A stretch of 64,000 bases of DNA from Diphasiastrum complanatum (Eukaryota > Streptophyta > Lycopodiopsida > Lycopodiales > Lycopodiaceae): assembly GCA_029204225.1 (NCBI GenBank), contig CM055099.1, positions 52,347,298 to 52,411,297 on the forward strand, in the 5' to 3' direction. Under the pieces are notes generated by a model, which saw only the letters and a program-made list of their open reading frames with translations, made no database searches and had not been told where the DNA came from. The position numbers and the translations under genes were made by a program. Within the stretch, counting starts at the first letter, position 1; each line of letters starts with the position of its first letter. Shown one piece after another: positions 45,151 through 58,525 of this stretch.

Positions 45151-48100
45151 TAGGGTGCACAAAAACCACAAGTGACAATGCTTCTACTCTCTATGTGATA
45201 TCAATTCTATATCAATACATAATGGACAAAGCATTGTAGGATAGTTAAGCAATAAAGAGGATGCTTAACTACTCTACCAACTTGATAGAGATTATTATAT
45301 CACACTACCTACAATGGGCCCAACATGCCAACCTAGCAATAATTGGTTATACTTATTTTTCAATGTATCTTGTGCCAAAAACTTCACATAAAATTAGACC
45401 AACAATTGAAATATTATCATACATTCTATAGCATTTTTGTTCCTTGAACATGTCTCATAATGGAGTGCATGAGGCCCATTACCTATTGGAATACTACTTT
45501 CAAATATCCCTTTTGTGGAGACCATACAATTATTTCATGAATATTAAATCATGTATAAGTGGAGTGGTAACCTACGTGGTGACATAGTAGGAGATCATAT
45601 TTTCAAAGTATCACATGAAAGTTAATGTATTGAAGTGATTCATTATGATTGGAAAGTGAGACCAAACCATGATCATGGTGCTTTGGGAACATTAAACTAT
45701 TTTCCATTTTTTCATCAAGTTCGAGACTTACTAGTTTCATTCATCCTTTTTGCACGTGGTTGCATCAAATCACAATGTAAATTTTGAAGATTTTATCATC
45801 ATTATACATGACTCTTGTACTTAGCCATAGAAATGGTACTTTTGTAGATTAAGGTTTTCATTGCATATAAGAATATGCTCCGCATAATCGATTATATTTA
45901 AGTGCCATAATTTTCAAACACTTCTTTAAATTGTCTTTTAAAAAACACTTTAATTTGAATGGTGTGCAAATTTTTTCATAAGAAATATTGATGCCAATAA
46001 ATGACCATTTGTATTTTCTAGAACAATAGTTGCCTCTTTTACCTATTTAGATCAACTCTGCATCAATATCAAAAGTTTATGTGCACTTACATGCACAAGC
46101 ATACATGCATGCATATCATTAAGTATACTTTGGTACACATAAATATATTTGTATAATAGTTTGTTTATTTCATGTAGATGTATATGTGTGTATATATGTG
46201 TGTATCAAAATTCTCCTATGCAAAATTAGAGACTTCTCATTCTCATTCTTCTTCATAGTTCCCAAATGCTGCTTTCAGTTAATTTGGTTGACGATGTGGA
46301 TGTTGTCATTCCAATTGTTATCTTTTAACAACACTTCATCAAGTACCATTGCTTCTTTGCCCCATCTTACTAATTTTTCAAAGATGACCCACAACTTGTA
46401 TACCAATAATAAAATATCTCTTAATTCTTGAGCTTCTATGTTAAGTATGTTTCACATAGTTGGAAAGATTGAATAGTTTTTATCAAGTTATATAAAAACA
46501 TAGCACAAAGCCCCGCATTCTTTGAATAAATTGCATTTTTATTAAAAGTCAATGGTAGAAAAAAAAAATTCAACGTTTGACTTTATTATCGAGATTCATA
46601 GCAACATTTGGTGTCAGACTAGTGAGTTTCCTTATTTATGGACCACTTTCCGATTTTTGAGTCTTTGTAATCATTTTGAATTGCTCAACAAAAACGTTGT
46701 CAAATGTAAATAGCAATCTAGTCAAATTAATTATTCTTTTCTATTAAACGACTTCAATCAATTTGCTTTACTTGATCCAAATTGTGCTGGTAAACACTAT
46801 GTAGTTTATCATTTAGATTATTTAACAATTTCGTAGTAACTCAATCATTCAAACTAACAAGAGCATTGAAAAATGATAATAATAAAAGGGACAATTTTGG
46901 AAAGCCAACTAAAAAGTAGAGAATGCCATCATAAAACTCATTGAATGACACATAGACCACTAAAGTTTAAAACCCATAGCTCCCTACTGATTTTGTGAAT
47001 AAAATTGCAGAGTTTTGTTATAACATCATCTTTCTCTCTAACTTTGTATTGGCATGTAGAGTTCCTCACTATCTCAATCAAGTATTCAAAACTAGGTGGG
47101 GGGTGGTTGTGGAAACCACCAGATTTTAAATTTGGTTTCCATGTGATAATCATAGGGAGGAGATGCTTTAATCCTTGTACTTTCACACGATTTGTAGCTA
47201 AATCAAGGGGTCTAGTTGGCTATCTTGAAAGATGTTGTTGGCAGCAAAGCTACCATTGGAGGGAAAATGTGGCTTGTTGGGAGATCATGTGCCTCATCTC
47301 GTTACCATTGGTCTTTGGTCAAATTAGGGGTAGATCTATGTCCCTCTCTTTCTTTCTTTTCATGTTGAACAAGGGCACAAATATGCCCCCTCTCTTTGTA
47401 AGTTTGGAGTGACAACATCAGTACCACTAGCGGCAAACATGGTCACATGGAGAGATTGTGCCCCTAGTCCGGTATTTTATAATCCATAAAATGGATGTAA
47501 CATGAGGAGCTACCACCCCATACCTCTCTCCTTCATGCCCTTTGTGAAGGCACGAGAAACAATGCTAACACTAGTTGTGAGGACAATGCCCCCAAGGCGG
47601 CCCATGCCTATGCTTCCAAAATGTGAGGTGCATAAAAGCATGTGGCTGTAGGAGAGCTATCAGTGAGTTCCCCCATGTAGTGACCTTTTGGATCACAATC
47701 TCTAAGGCTGCCATCCTCATGGACGTATAGAAAGAGAAAGTTGGAAGGAGGGCCCAAAGGGGAGGTGTTTCTTATTTTGGAACACTCAAGTGCATTTTAA
47801 TTTTCAACCATTCACTTTGCCACTATGAAAATGGAGACAAGACTTTTAGACATATATTTGTAATATTTTTAGCAGCAACTGTTCCATTTTGCTTCACGTA
47901 TGGATCCGACATTGTCTAAACTAAATTCTATTTTGGATTTTACCAAAAAAGTGCCAACAACAAGTTTGCAAGAGCTAGGACGTAGTTCAATTTATGAAGA
48001 GTTTTGATGAGACTCATGTCTTAGCCCACAAGGATCAATTTGTCACCAAGCTTTAATTCAAAGATAATATAATTTTGGTACTTTTGAAAAGAAAGGCAAA

Positions 48101-48279
48101 GAAAAAATTATCTATCTAGTCAAGAAAGAAGAATTGCTAAATATGGCAAGTTGACTTCAACAAAGCCAAAAGCAATTATATGTATCTCTTACGCATGCAC
48201 CGAGGAAAGTGAATCAAGAGGCTGAAATCTTGAATTACGGTGCACTTTTAGGGTTTTGCTGAAAAGCTAAGACATCTCT

Positions 48280-49950
48280 CTATTTATAGAGAGTCCCTTT
48301 AGGTGAAATAAAATTGTCACAAACCTGCTTGTTTGTGGATACATAAATGAGTTCCACTTCCTTTGCTCGGATTTTATTGCGAATAAAGTTGCAATGAACT
48401 TTTATATGCTTAGTATGAGCATGAAAGGCAGGGTCCTTAACTTTTTGTATGCAACTCCAATTATCGCAATGAATGGGAGTTGCATCAACCTCTACTTCTT
48501 GACATTCTATAAGCAACATGTGTAGCAAAGTACACTCACATGCTGCTCTTGTCGTTGCCCTATACTCAGTTTTCAGAGTAATACAATTGTAAGTTGCTTC
48601 TTGATAGCCCATGAGATTGTTGTAGAACCGAGATTTAAAACATAATCAGAAACAGATTTATGCTTTATAACATCACATGCCCAATCATCATCACAAAATT
48701 CCTATAGAGTAAAATCTAAATATTTGACATATTCAAGCCCACAATTGAATGTGCCTTTAAGATATCTTAGAACTCCTTTAGCTACACATTAATGTGATTC
48801 ACAAGGATGTGACATATATTGACTTATAATACCAATAGCGTATGAGATATTAGGCCTACTTATAGTTGCATATATGAGACTCCCCACAAGCTATCTAAAC
48901 AAAGTCTCATTTATGTTTTGTTCTTTCTTTGTTGAATGAAGTTTCAAATTTGATTCAATGGGAGTGATAGTAGCTTTGCAATCTATGAAGTAGCTCATAC
49001 GCATACTTGCTTTGATTCACAAATGTGCTATCACCATGCTTCCAGATTTCAATTCCCAAACAAAAATGAAGTTGCCCTAAATCGTTCATCTCAAATTCCT
49101 TTGACAAACTACTCTTGACCTTATCAACTAGGGTGCTATCACTGTATTTAATAAAGAAGCTGTAAACATAAAGAACAAGGATGAGTATCTCCCATCACAA
49201 TAAAAGAAGTACAATGGGGGATCAGCCATTCTCTTGATGAACTCGTACTTCAAGAGATATTCCTTGATTCTAAATACCATGCATGAGGAGCTTGTTTAAA
49301 ACTATACAAGGCCTTCTTTAGCTTACACAAGTGCAATTCATTTTTTTTTACCTTAAATCCTCTTAGTTGAAGGACATAGACTTCCTTGTCAATGTATCCA
49401 TTCAAGAATGTTGATTTCATGTCTATCTGTTGAAGATCCCATTCATACTATGTGGCAAGGGCGATGATGGACCTGATATTGTGCACCTTCACCACGGGAG
49501 TGAATGTCTCCTCAAAGTCAATGCCTTTCTCCTACATGTAACCCTTGGCAAAACAGGTAGGAAGATTAAGTTCCTAAGATCTGATAGTGGAGGTGAATAC
49601 AGTCCAATGAGTTTAAAGACTTTTGTATCCAATGTCAAATCAAAAGACAGTTCATGCAAGCTCACACTCTCGAACTCAATGGTGTAGCTAAGCACAAGAA
49701 TCGTACGATCGTGGAGACTGCCAAATCTATGCTTGCCGAGATGAAACTACCAAAGGGATCTTGGTCAAGAGCATGCAATACCGTAGTTTATCTCCAAAAT
49801 AGAAGTCCTATCATTGCAACCTACCACTGTAGTACCAAAGATAACTCCTGGAGAGGCATTCACGAAGAAGAAGCCAAAGGTGAATCACTTGCGAATCTTT
49901 GGATATAAGACCTTTGTACACATTCCTAAGGAAGAGAGGGGTTAAGCTTG
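48280..49950. mobile_element. Rearranged Ty1/copia relic: RT/RNase H (-) abutting integrase (+)
   Basis: The minus strand from about 49556 to 48280 reads as RT then RNase H with stops and frameshifts: [55 protein letters not shown], then TEYRATTRAACECTLL, HCDNWSCIQ and HAHTKHIKVHCNFIR. The plus strand from about 49555 reads as integrase: KIKFLRSDSGGEYSP, NGVAKHKNRTIVETA and, frameshifted, VNHLRIFGYKTFVHIP. The two halves of pol are thus inverted relative to each other, with the junction near 49556. No LTRs were recognised. Confidence 0.8.
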
Positions 49951-50093
49951 ATGTAAAGGCTTTAAAATAATTCTTTTTTGTTACCCTTATTTTTGCCACT
50001 CATCCTACAAATTTCATCTCTACTAGCAAGAAAAAAGGAAGGATCGTTGTAGTATACAAAGGTTGAGACTCGATCCAACAAAGAAAGTGTGAT

Positions 50094-51340
50094 CTAAAGA
50101 CAAACTATGTCTCTACGAACGACGGAGCGGGGGCCATGTTGAACGTAAGATATGCTTTCAAGGCACGGTCCTTGCCAATAACCATTTCCTCTAAAGTCGT
50201 AATCTTTGGTTGATTCTGTATACTTGGCATGACTATTTGAGATTTTCAGCTCATTCTGCTGGAGTGCTAGCTCATAATTTTCTTTTAAGGCCACAACGTT
50301 TGATTTTAATTTTTATTTTGTGTCTTATAATGCTCCGCCCTCTTGTATTGATGAGAAGCACTGGAGGGAGAGCAGATGTCTAGGCATCTTGTGTGTCATT
50401 GAGAATTTCGGCCCGTATAGGACACGTGCGGGGTTGGAATAGGAATTGGAGAGCTGGTGCTCTCAGTAACCATTGTTGAATTTAGCTTTTGGATATAAGC
50501 GTAGAGCTTTTCAATTTTTATATCCTTTTCGTTATTAATTTTTTGGATATTTTTCATTTTCTTGGTGAAGTTTTTTATTGAGGTCCTCAACGTCATTCAT
50601 CTGTTGAGCCAGCTGGTCAATAGTATCTTGTAGAGCATCTTTTTGACGCATCCAATTGTCACACTCCTTGAGCTCGAGGATGTGTTAGTTTGCCCATTGG
50701 TTGACGATTTGACAAACCACGTTGTTTTGTTGTTGGGTAGTTCCCGTAGAGGTGGTAAAGGGAAAAGTGGTGGTGGTTAAGGCAGAGCTGGTGGAGGTGT
50801 TGATTGAGGAGGGGTCGATGGTGGGAGCAGTTTGAGAATAAGTTGTGAAGGGAAAGGGGACAAAGTGATAATGGTGGCCATTAAAACCACAATATCGCGT
50901 GGTGGGGAAGAGACGGTAAAGATATTCATCAGGCGATTGAAAAAACTGGTTCAGGGTGGCGGAGTCGATGGAAGTGGTGGGGGAGGAGACAAGTGGACAA
51001 AGCGAAGAACGAGGTGAGGAAGAGGCGGTTGGGGATGTGTGTGGGGATGATAATGTAAGAGGGGAAGTTTGATGGGTGGGGGAGGAATGGGCGATGATGG
51101 TAGTGTCGTGGATTGGGGATTGGGGTTGGAGAGATTGGGAAGGGCCTTGTACATTGGAAGTGGCAAGAAGAGTGGTAAGAAGAGCCTGACGGGTGGCAAC
51201 AGGGTTCGTAGGTTTGGATTGGTGGACAGGGAGTTGGGTCAAGATTATGTCGATGAGTACGCCACCAGCAATGACTTTATTGGGTTTATTAAGACCTAGA
51301 CACAACTCTTTATACACGAGGTGGGCCCAATTGTAGGCGG
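50094..51340 (-). pseudogene. Ser/Pro/Thr-rich and coiled-coil reading frame, decayed
   Basis: The longest frame (51317-50685) begins LGLNKPNKVIAGGVLIDIIL, turns into a Ser/Thr/Pro-rich linker and has YRLFPTTRYCGFNGHHYHF. After a stop it continues as a coil: LKECDNWMRQKDALQDTIDQ, then NIQKINNEKDIKIEKLYAY, then YELALQQNELKISN to 50094. The start (NWAHLVYKELCLGL...) resembles the conserved block of plant transposon-encoded proteins of the Ulp1-associated type, but I cannot assign it firmly. Several stops separate the parts. Confidence 0.35.
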
Positions 51341-52960
51341 GTCAAATAATAATTTTTCTCATCCTTGCTCTATAGGAAAAAATTAAATCTAAATTCTTTG
51401 ATTTTTTTTAAACTTAACTTTTGTAAGCAAGAGAATGGCAACAAATAAATTTTTGTACTTTCCTAATCTCAGATCTCATAAGCAAAAGCTTTTGACGATC
51501 AGTTAATGGTTGTGATTGGAAATCCCTTCTATACTTTCCTTCTGTTTTTTTCATCTCTCTGAATTTCGACTTCGACATTATGAAGAGATTTTGTGTCATC
51601 AAAAGCCTCTCAAACCTCGTTAAACATAACTCTCTTGGGTTTTAATTGATGAAGCCTAATATGAGATGTGGGCCTTTTTCAAATAAAGGAAAAGCTTCCT
51701 TGTCGAGCATTATTGGACAAACTTGGATCTGTAGATTTGCTAGAATCAGTGACAGAGTGGACTTCCATTTTCGAATCATCTCCACTTAACAGTTTCTTTT
51801 CATCTATAGAATGTTCCAATTTCTCTTGTTTGTCACCTAAAGAGACAAAAGTATAACTAGCAACCCTAAGAGGTTGTGTTACGGGAGTTATTTCTTTATA
51901 AACAAATAATTGAGAAACATCAAATGATGAAAAAATTAAAGATGTAAATATGACATCATTAAGAATCCCAAAGTTAGATCCAGACGGAGTAATCTCTCAA
52001 TAAACACTTTAAGGCTGGAATTTCAAGAGATGAGTTAGAAGTTGTGAGAGAGCAATGAACAACAATCAAAGGAATACATGAGGAAGAACTAATGGTCATC
52101 GTGTTAAACTCAATTGAAAGTTTATGGACTACGATGAGCATAGAAATAAAAATAGTACTAAATGAGATTGGAAAAATATAAGTAAAAAAATTAACGTTTG
52201 AAATCACGCTCTATGCTGGTGGGCATGGATAAAAACATCAAGTTACGCCAATTTCAATAGGTAAGAGGATGAAATATCACAAAATCTGCAAAATAAATGA
52301 TTTTAAACTAAAGGCCATGCTCGTAGTAAAGAAAGGAAAGTTCCTCAAATAGTTTTTATATTAGGACTAGCGATGTGAGCCCGCAAGTCTGGGTATGCAC
52401 TTTGGGCGGGTAGGGCAAGTGGGCAAAGAGCTCGAACATGAGGGGCGTGCAGGAGGGGAGGGAAAAAAATTTGAAAAAAAAAGGGATGGGGGGTCCCCGG
52501 GCAGCGCGAGTTGCCCATGTACAGAAAGCGCGAGGGGGGGAGGGGGGGTGCGCAACGCTGCCCGTCATGAGTTAGTGGGGCAGCGTTAGTGCTGCTCCCG
52601 GGTCCTAAATATCTTGGTCCAAAATGCCATGCCAACAACAAAGTTGAATTTGAGAAAAGTATTTAAGGCCGCCGGAATATGCAAAATGCACCTCATTTGC
52701 TGCAAACATGTTTACTTGTTGCTCATCTGACATGAGACGAAGCTATCACGATTTGGTTAGTGGAATTTTGCTATGCAAAGCATAGCAAATGATGTTCTTT
52801 CAATATATATAACCTTGTAATGCACGAATATATTTTAAAATTTTGGCTAATTTAAACAAGAAATAGTACGATTTTGAAGGTTTTAAGGTTTAAAACATGA
52901 GATTTTGACTAGGTTTTGTGAGATAAGTGCTAACTATTATGTTTTGTTGACATTGATCAA
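51340..52960. other. No gene seen; contains a GC-rich segment and a hairpin
   Basis: Only short unrecognised frames. The segment 52430-52610 is much richer in G and C than its surroundings and contains a perfect 10-bp inverted repeat, AACGCTGCCC (52554-52563) with GGGCAGCGTT (52578-52587). Confidence 0.5.
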
Positions 52961-52962
52961 CT

Positions 52963-53876
52963 ATGTCTCGCAAGTTTTCCTCGAGCAATATTGTAATTTC
53001 AAGAATGTCAAAGATTACGTTTAAGTATTCAGGAAAAAATGATGAAGTGGAGACAAAGGATAAGAGAAATTACATGTTTTACTTTACGAAAGAATGGGTA
53101 ACAACTGCTTCACCAAGCTGCTCATTTGGGTCACAAACAAGGCTGGAAGACCTAACCAAAAATTCTTAATTAAGGAAAGAGTCCTTGTTAATCAACCTGA
53201 CGATGAAGATGAGGAGTGATTGTGTAAAGTCTTCGTTAAGGAGGTCGATAAGACCACATCATTTTACACATTGGATGCCCATGATGAAGATCCGACTTTG
53301 CAAGGATGATGCTGTGAAAACTTACTTTGATAAAGCTCTTATGACCCTAGTAATTCCTTTGAACATTTTCTAATCATATTATTCACATTTTTTGCCGTAA
53401 ATGACCATACCCAACATAGGTAGATATCTAATATTTTAAACATTTCCTGCTTCAAATTACTATGTCCAGCATAGGTAGATAATTAATGGTTCATGCCTTC
53501 GTTCTTCAAAGCATTGTCTAATGGAATAGACCCCATCTTTAATCCTAGTAGTTCTAAATCTATTGGTGTTGGAAGAGGCAAGGGAACTTCATCCTGCAGT
53601 CAAATTACAAACTTCCCAAATCTGTAGATAAGCCACTAACCAAACCTGTTCAAACTCCAAAAAAAAAGAGAAGTGCATGAGCCTCTAAAGAGGAAGCTTC
53701 GGACCCCACAACCTTCTCCACACAAAAGCCATGTGAAAGTCACTTCTAAGAGAGCACGCAGTGCCCCTTCAGAGGAATTGAAGATAAAGCAGTCTAAAAC
53801 TGCTCTCACATTGCCAAGAGCTTCCATTAAAATCCCTTTCCCTAGTTCATTTGAGGTTGTTAAGATAAGAGTTTGA
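52963..53876 (+). pseudogene. Decayed reading frame with basic C-terminal segment
   Basis: Unrecognised. Pieces in changing frames: SNIVISRMSKITFKYSGKND, RNYMFYFTKEWV, then (shifted) NKAGRPNQKFLIKERVLVNQ and CKVFVKEVDKTTSFYTLDAH, and from about 53640 a Lys/Arg/Pro-rich part, EPLKRKLRTPQPSPHKSHVK. It ends just before the gypsy insertion at 53911. Probably the remains of another transposon gene. Confidence 0.3.
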
Positions 53877-53910
53877 ATTTCTATAGTGTAGCACATGATT
53901 CAATGCTTAT

Positions 53911-54402
53911 TATAAAGTCGTCAATCCAAGAATCCTATTCTAAGCATGCCAAACACAATACAAGGGAACCTGATGGTGGACAAACCAACCCAACCAAACC
54001 TAGATCGAACGGATCTAGCCCCCAAGCTATAGATCAATCACTCAGAGAGGAATGAGGCATCACACCAGCAGCATCCTGCCACCGGTCATGCTATCAAGCA
54101 TACACTAGTGAGAGCCCAATAGGTATACTTATACCCTCCAAGGCCCATGCACCACTAGTAGTGCACTGTGACACCTCACTGGACACCGCTGCAGCCTATC
54201 TGGGCCACGTCATCCAGTTTCCCAATGACTCACTGATAGACCCATACAAATCCACCATCAAGTGTTTAGGCCTACAACCATTAATTATGACCATGTACAC
54301 ATAAGGGCCTCAATTCCCTTATAGTCACAATTAACTTACGGGTTGTTGGTCTACCGGTCCCTAGCGTGGATACGCTACCCGAGACCAGTCATGGGCATGA
54401 CA
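53911..54402 (-). repeat. 3' LTR of the gypsy element
   Basis: 492 bp. Carries AATAGGTATACTTATACCCT plus CCAAGG near 54118-54143, which the other LTR lacks. Confidence 0.92.
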
Positions 54403-54415
54403 TTCTTCCCCCCTT
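54403..54415 (-). promoter_or_regulatory. Polypurine tract of the gypsy element
   Basis: AAGGGGGGAAGAA on the minus strand, directly before the LTR start TGTCATG. Confidence 0.75.
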
Positions 54416-54419
54416 ATTC

Positions 54420-55054
54420 AAGTTCCGTCCTCAGAACTTAAAACTGGGAAAGATCCTCCTTAAGCTTCCTTCCTGTTCCCAGGAATCGTCATCGTCCGTA
54501 TATCCCTTCCATCGAACCAGATGCTCGGTAACTATACGATTTCTCAATCATTTAGTTCCTGTTTCCAAGATCTTTCCGGGTTCAAGTGGAGACACATCCG
54601 ATGATTCATCCAACAGGTCCAATCGATCTCCAAATCCAAGATGCTTTCCTTCACGTAGACTCTTCTTGAGACGGCTAACGTGAAACACGAGATGCACTTG
54701 AGATCCTTCCGAGAGTTTCAATTGATAAGCTAAGGATCCGATTTTTTTCAAGATCTTAAACGGTCCTCTATATCTAGGGGATGATTAGTAATGCTAGTCG
54801 GTACGCATTACACTTGAATCCATCGAGATTCTCAAAAATACCCAACCCCCCACTTGGAAGTCTCTCGGCGATGTTTTCAGACTTGCATCATTCTCACGTG
54901 CAATCCGTAGCATTTCCTGCATATCATGTAGTAAGTCCGCTACATTTTGAACTTTGAACGCCCGAGTCTCTACCGCAATGGGTGATATAGGTTTAAAATT
55001 ATATGTAAACACGCACGAGCTATAACCGGTAGCCAAATGCTTACTATAACTCAA
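54420..55054 (-). pseudogene. Gypsy integrase C-terminus and chromodomain
   Basis: From 55054: VETRAFKVQNVADLLHDMQE, then SPRDFQVGGWVFLRI (integrase C-terminal GKY-type region). From 54751: KIGSLAYQLKLSEG, QVHLVFHVSRLKKSL, and after a stop the chromodomain HLVRWKGYTDDDDSWEQ. Two or more stops; a frame change near 54790. It is all that remains of pol in this element. Confidence 0.85.
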
Positions 55055-55059
55055 TCTCC

Positions 55060-58000
55060 ATTGAGCTGACTACCTCTCCGAGGAGATTGCTATGAAAATG
55101 TGAATAGATATCTTGACTGATCTTCTGATTATGCAGGTAATTCTTCTTTTAACTGATTAAGTATAACTAGAATCTAAACTATAATTCATCAATCATAATT
55201 CATCGGATTCTTGTCCTATACTCAATAAAATAAGGCAACTACCAATGATCAAAAAAACTTTTTAACTTAGAGTCATCTCTAGTTTAGCAAATACGGCCTG
55301 ACCAAAAGCAACCAGTGAACTTCGAATCGCGAATGTTCAAAATGTCACTTTGCTACCGTAAAGCCTAAACAGACACTCTATGACTACTTGGTCTATACCC
55401 GAATAAACATAGTCGATTTGGTAAGGTGATCAGTCGAACCAAAATTCCACTAATCTGTTTATTCATCTGGGGTATGAATACTATCCTCTTCTATGGATTA
55501 GGTATTTCCTAGAATCCGAGTTATGATTTACCAATCCCAACTCTCCAGATTCTTGAGACCATACCATATCACAACTCACACACAGTGCCAATATAAGGAT
55601 TGTTTTCTAAAAAACGCCCTTACTTTAGACACGGCACAAATTGTCATTCCAAAGTTAGGGTCCCAATTTAGAATACGTCTAGATTTTCCTCTTAAGTTCT
55701 AATCTAGAATAACTTAAGATTTATCGGAACCTCATTACGTGAAGTTCTAACTTTTGGCAAACAACTATCCAACTCTCCTGAGTCTTCCGGGATTTCCAAA
55801 CGGGAAAAGATAAGGCCCAAAAGTTCTTGTGTATTCTATGCACACACATCTATAAACGAATCCCAAATGACTCATAGACGTTGTGACTTATAAGCGATAC
55901 ATCTCAACCATAATATCCATAATTAAGATTATATTGTTGATTTCCAACAACCAACTCAGAAGTAGCGCTTCTAACACGATTAGTTGTATCGGATTTAGAA
56001 AATATTTAAATGTCTAGGTGTGGTACCAAAACACCACATTTAATCTGATTCTAAATCAATCCTAGGTTAATAAGCAATTTTCAATGAGAAATTACTATCA
56101 CCGAGCGAGAAATTGTCTCAAACACAATTCTCATCAATATGTCTATGTACCAACAACCAGTTTATGCATGCAAATAAACTTAGTTTACAGAATACTTTGT
56201 AGATCCACAGGATTAGTAGTTTGTACAAAAGGTTTTAATGATCCTACAAAGATTCACTACATAGCATATCTCTACAAATGACTCCTGATCTGTACACAAC
56301 ACTTTCATAACCGAGAATCCTGTAACTTGGTTATCCTCTAAGAGAGAATATTTCTCAAAGAGTGCTATTTCACATCCAAAATCTCAACCGGAGACTCACT
56401 CAAAAGAATATATTATAAACATGAATTTCCTTCCTTGCATCAATCCACGGATCTCAGTCCGAACTAAGATCAAGTTGACTGTTGCCAGCAAGGAACGGGT
56501 TTCAACAAATCTCCGCCTTGCAAAAGTATTACCAAGTTCTGACACAAATCAATCAGACTTGTTATCAGCCACTTTCCTATCGCAAGAGTACTTTCTAAAT
56601 TTCCCCCCCGTTAAATCTTCAAATCCGATATCAACTATAATCCATAAAGGATTTTTGTAATATTTGAATATCCTATCATTTCTGATTTATAAAACAGGTC
56701 CATTATCTATAACAGATTCCTCCTGAAATCTCTTACATATGCTTCTCCTTGATAACTCTCATTTCTTCCTACTTCTCCCCCTTTTTAACAAGAAACACCA
56801 CGAGTTTCCAAGAGGTGCGGATCATTTGAGATTTGCCCAAGAGAAGAGTCTAAGAAGAGATCCGAGAAAACCTTGAAAGCCAAAAAAAAAGTTGCATCAT
56901 TGTTAGCAACCATCAATGATGTCCCAACACAGTGACTTAACAAAAGATTTTCTGTATTACCAAGCTTGAGAATTGACCCGTAAATCAGAAAAGAATTATT
57001 TGAATTTTCAAGTAGAGAAAACAATTTTAGAAAACGGTTTCATTAACCATTTATGTGACATCGTCCATGGTCAATGGGTAATAATTACCTTCCAAGGAAT
57101 CACAAGAAAACTGGTTAATTAAAGTTCAAGAAATTCACCAATATATCTTTTACAAAGAAATAGCTTGCTGGGTTTCCGGTTTTGTAAATTTGAGATATCC
57201 AAAAAAGGGGTCATGACCAATATCTCAAATTTCCGACAAAACACCCGTTTTATGACCGATAGTTTTTGGCATCACTAAGATTTACGGCCTTACTACGGTC
57301 AATTGATCCAATTAGTTTCAAATCTTCATCTTGGAATTGCATGCGTCCCATACCACAAGTTCTTCCTCCATGAAGGCCTTCCACTTCCTGATCAAAGTGT
57401 CAGAAACATGATACAAGTATATGAAGTCCTCGGGAATTTATAAAAAATTCCAACTTCAACTCAAACAAACATTCTTTAGCCCTTTTCCACAATCTTTACG
57501 GTCACCGTAAGGTTTACAGTGACAAGATTAAGAAATGGAAAAGAATGAACCGACTTTTTCTTATTCTTAACAACAAACGGTGTTGGTACACCCACGGCTT
57601 CAAGCACATCAAGAAACAATTTTTTCATTCCATTACAGATTCCATCCTAAGCTTCTGGGCCGTTTTTTGACCATGTCTATTTCCAAAAAAAAACGACACC
57701 TTGGTCACAAAAAAAATCCAAGAATTCTTGTTCTCGGTTGCCCATTGCAGTTAATAAAGCGAATACACATTTCGTTAACTGTGAAAAAAGCTTTACGGAA
57801 TTCCACCAGGAACTTTTATAAAGTTCCATAGCAGTCTCACCCAAGATTGAGCTGTTATAAAATTAGGGGGTCCATCATTTTTGGTGATGCTGGGAAAATT
57901 TCCAAGAAGACGGGAAAAGCCTCCCCTACCAAAACTTTACACAACCACGTGCTTTTCTTAACCCAAAAGAACTCGTTCAGTTAGGAATCATTACGGGTAT

Positions 58001-58467
58001 AATTTCTTTTAATAAAGCAATGTCCAAAAAACGCAATTTTTCCAAGCCACAACGTGCTTTTTAAAATTATACCAATGAATTTAGCAAATGGTATCTAAGC
58101 CATTACACTACCGAAAAACCCATGTCGATGCAACCAAATCAAATTTACACAATTTTCAAGGCCATTAGATTCAACCTTAACTGCCAAAATAATCTTGTAG
58201 TTCTTAACAAGTAAGACCTATGGAAAACTTCAAAAAAAACGAAAAATTAATAAAAAGCTACCAGACCCCAGCCCCCCCCCCCCACCCTCCTGCCAAACTT
58301 GGCCTTACAACTCACTATTTATCAACCAAAACTTGTTGTTAACAAAGAGTTACACTACCCCACCAATCCCCCCCCCCCTCTTTTCCTCTCCTTCACGCCC
58401 TACCCTCATCAGGTTTTTTTGAAAACCAAACCCAAATAGAAGAGGGTCTGCACGCGACAACAAGAGC

Positions 58468-58525
<58 letters not shown>

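Noticed and set aside
46938-47412. Overlapping frames on both strands (82 and 135 codons)
   Set aside because: They shadow each other and match no family; base composition does not differ from the surrounding non-coding DNA.
52345-52641. Several overlapping Pro-rich minus-strand frames
   Set aside because: They come from a GC-rich, G-run segment; three frames are open at once, which indicates composition rather than coding.
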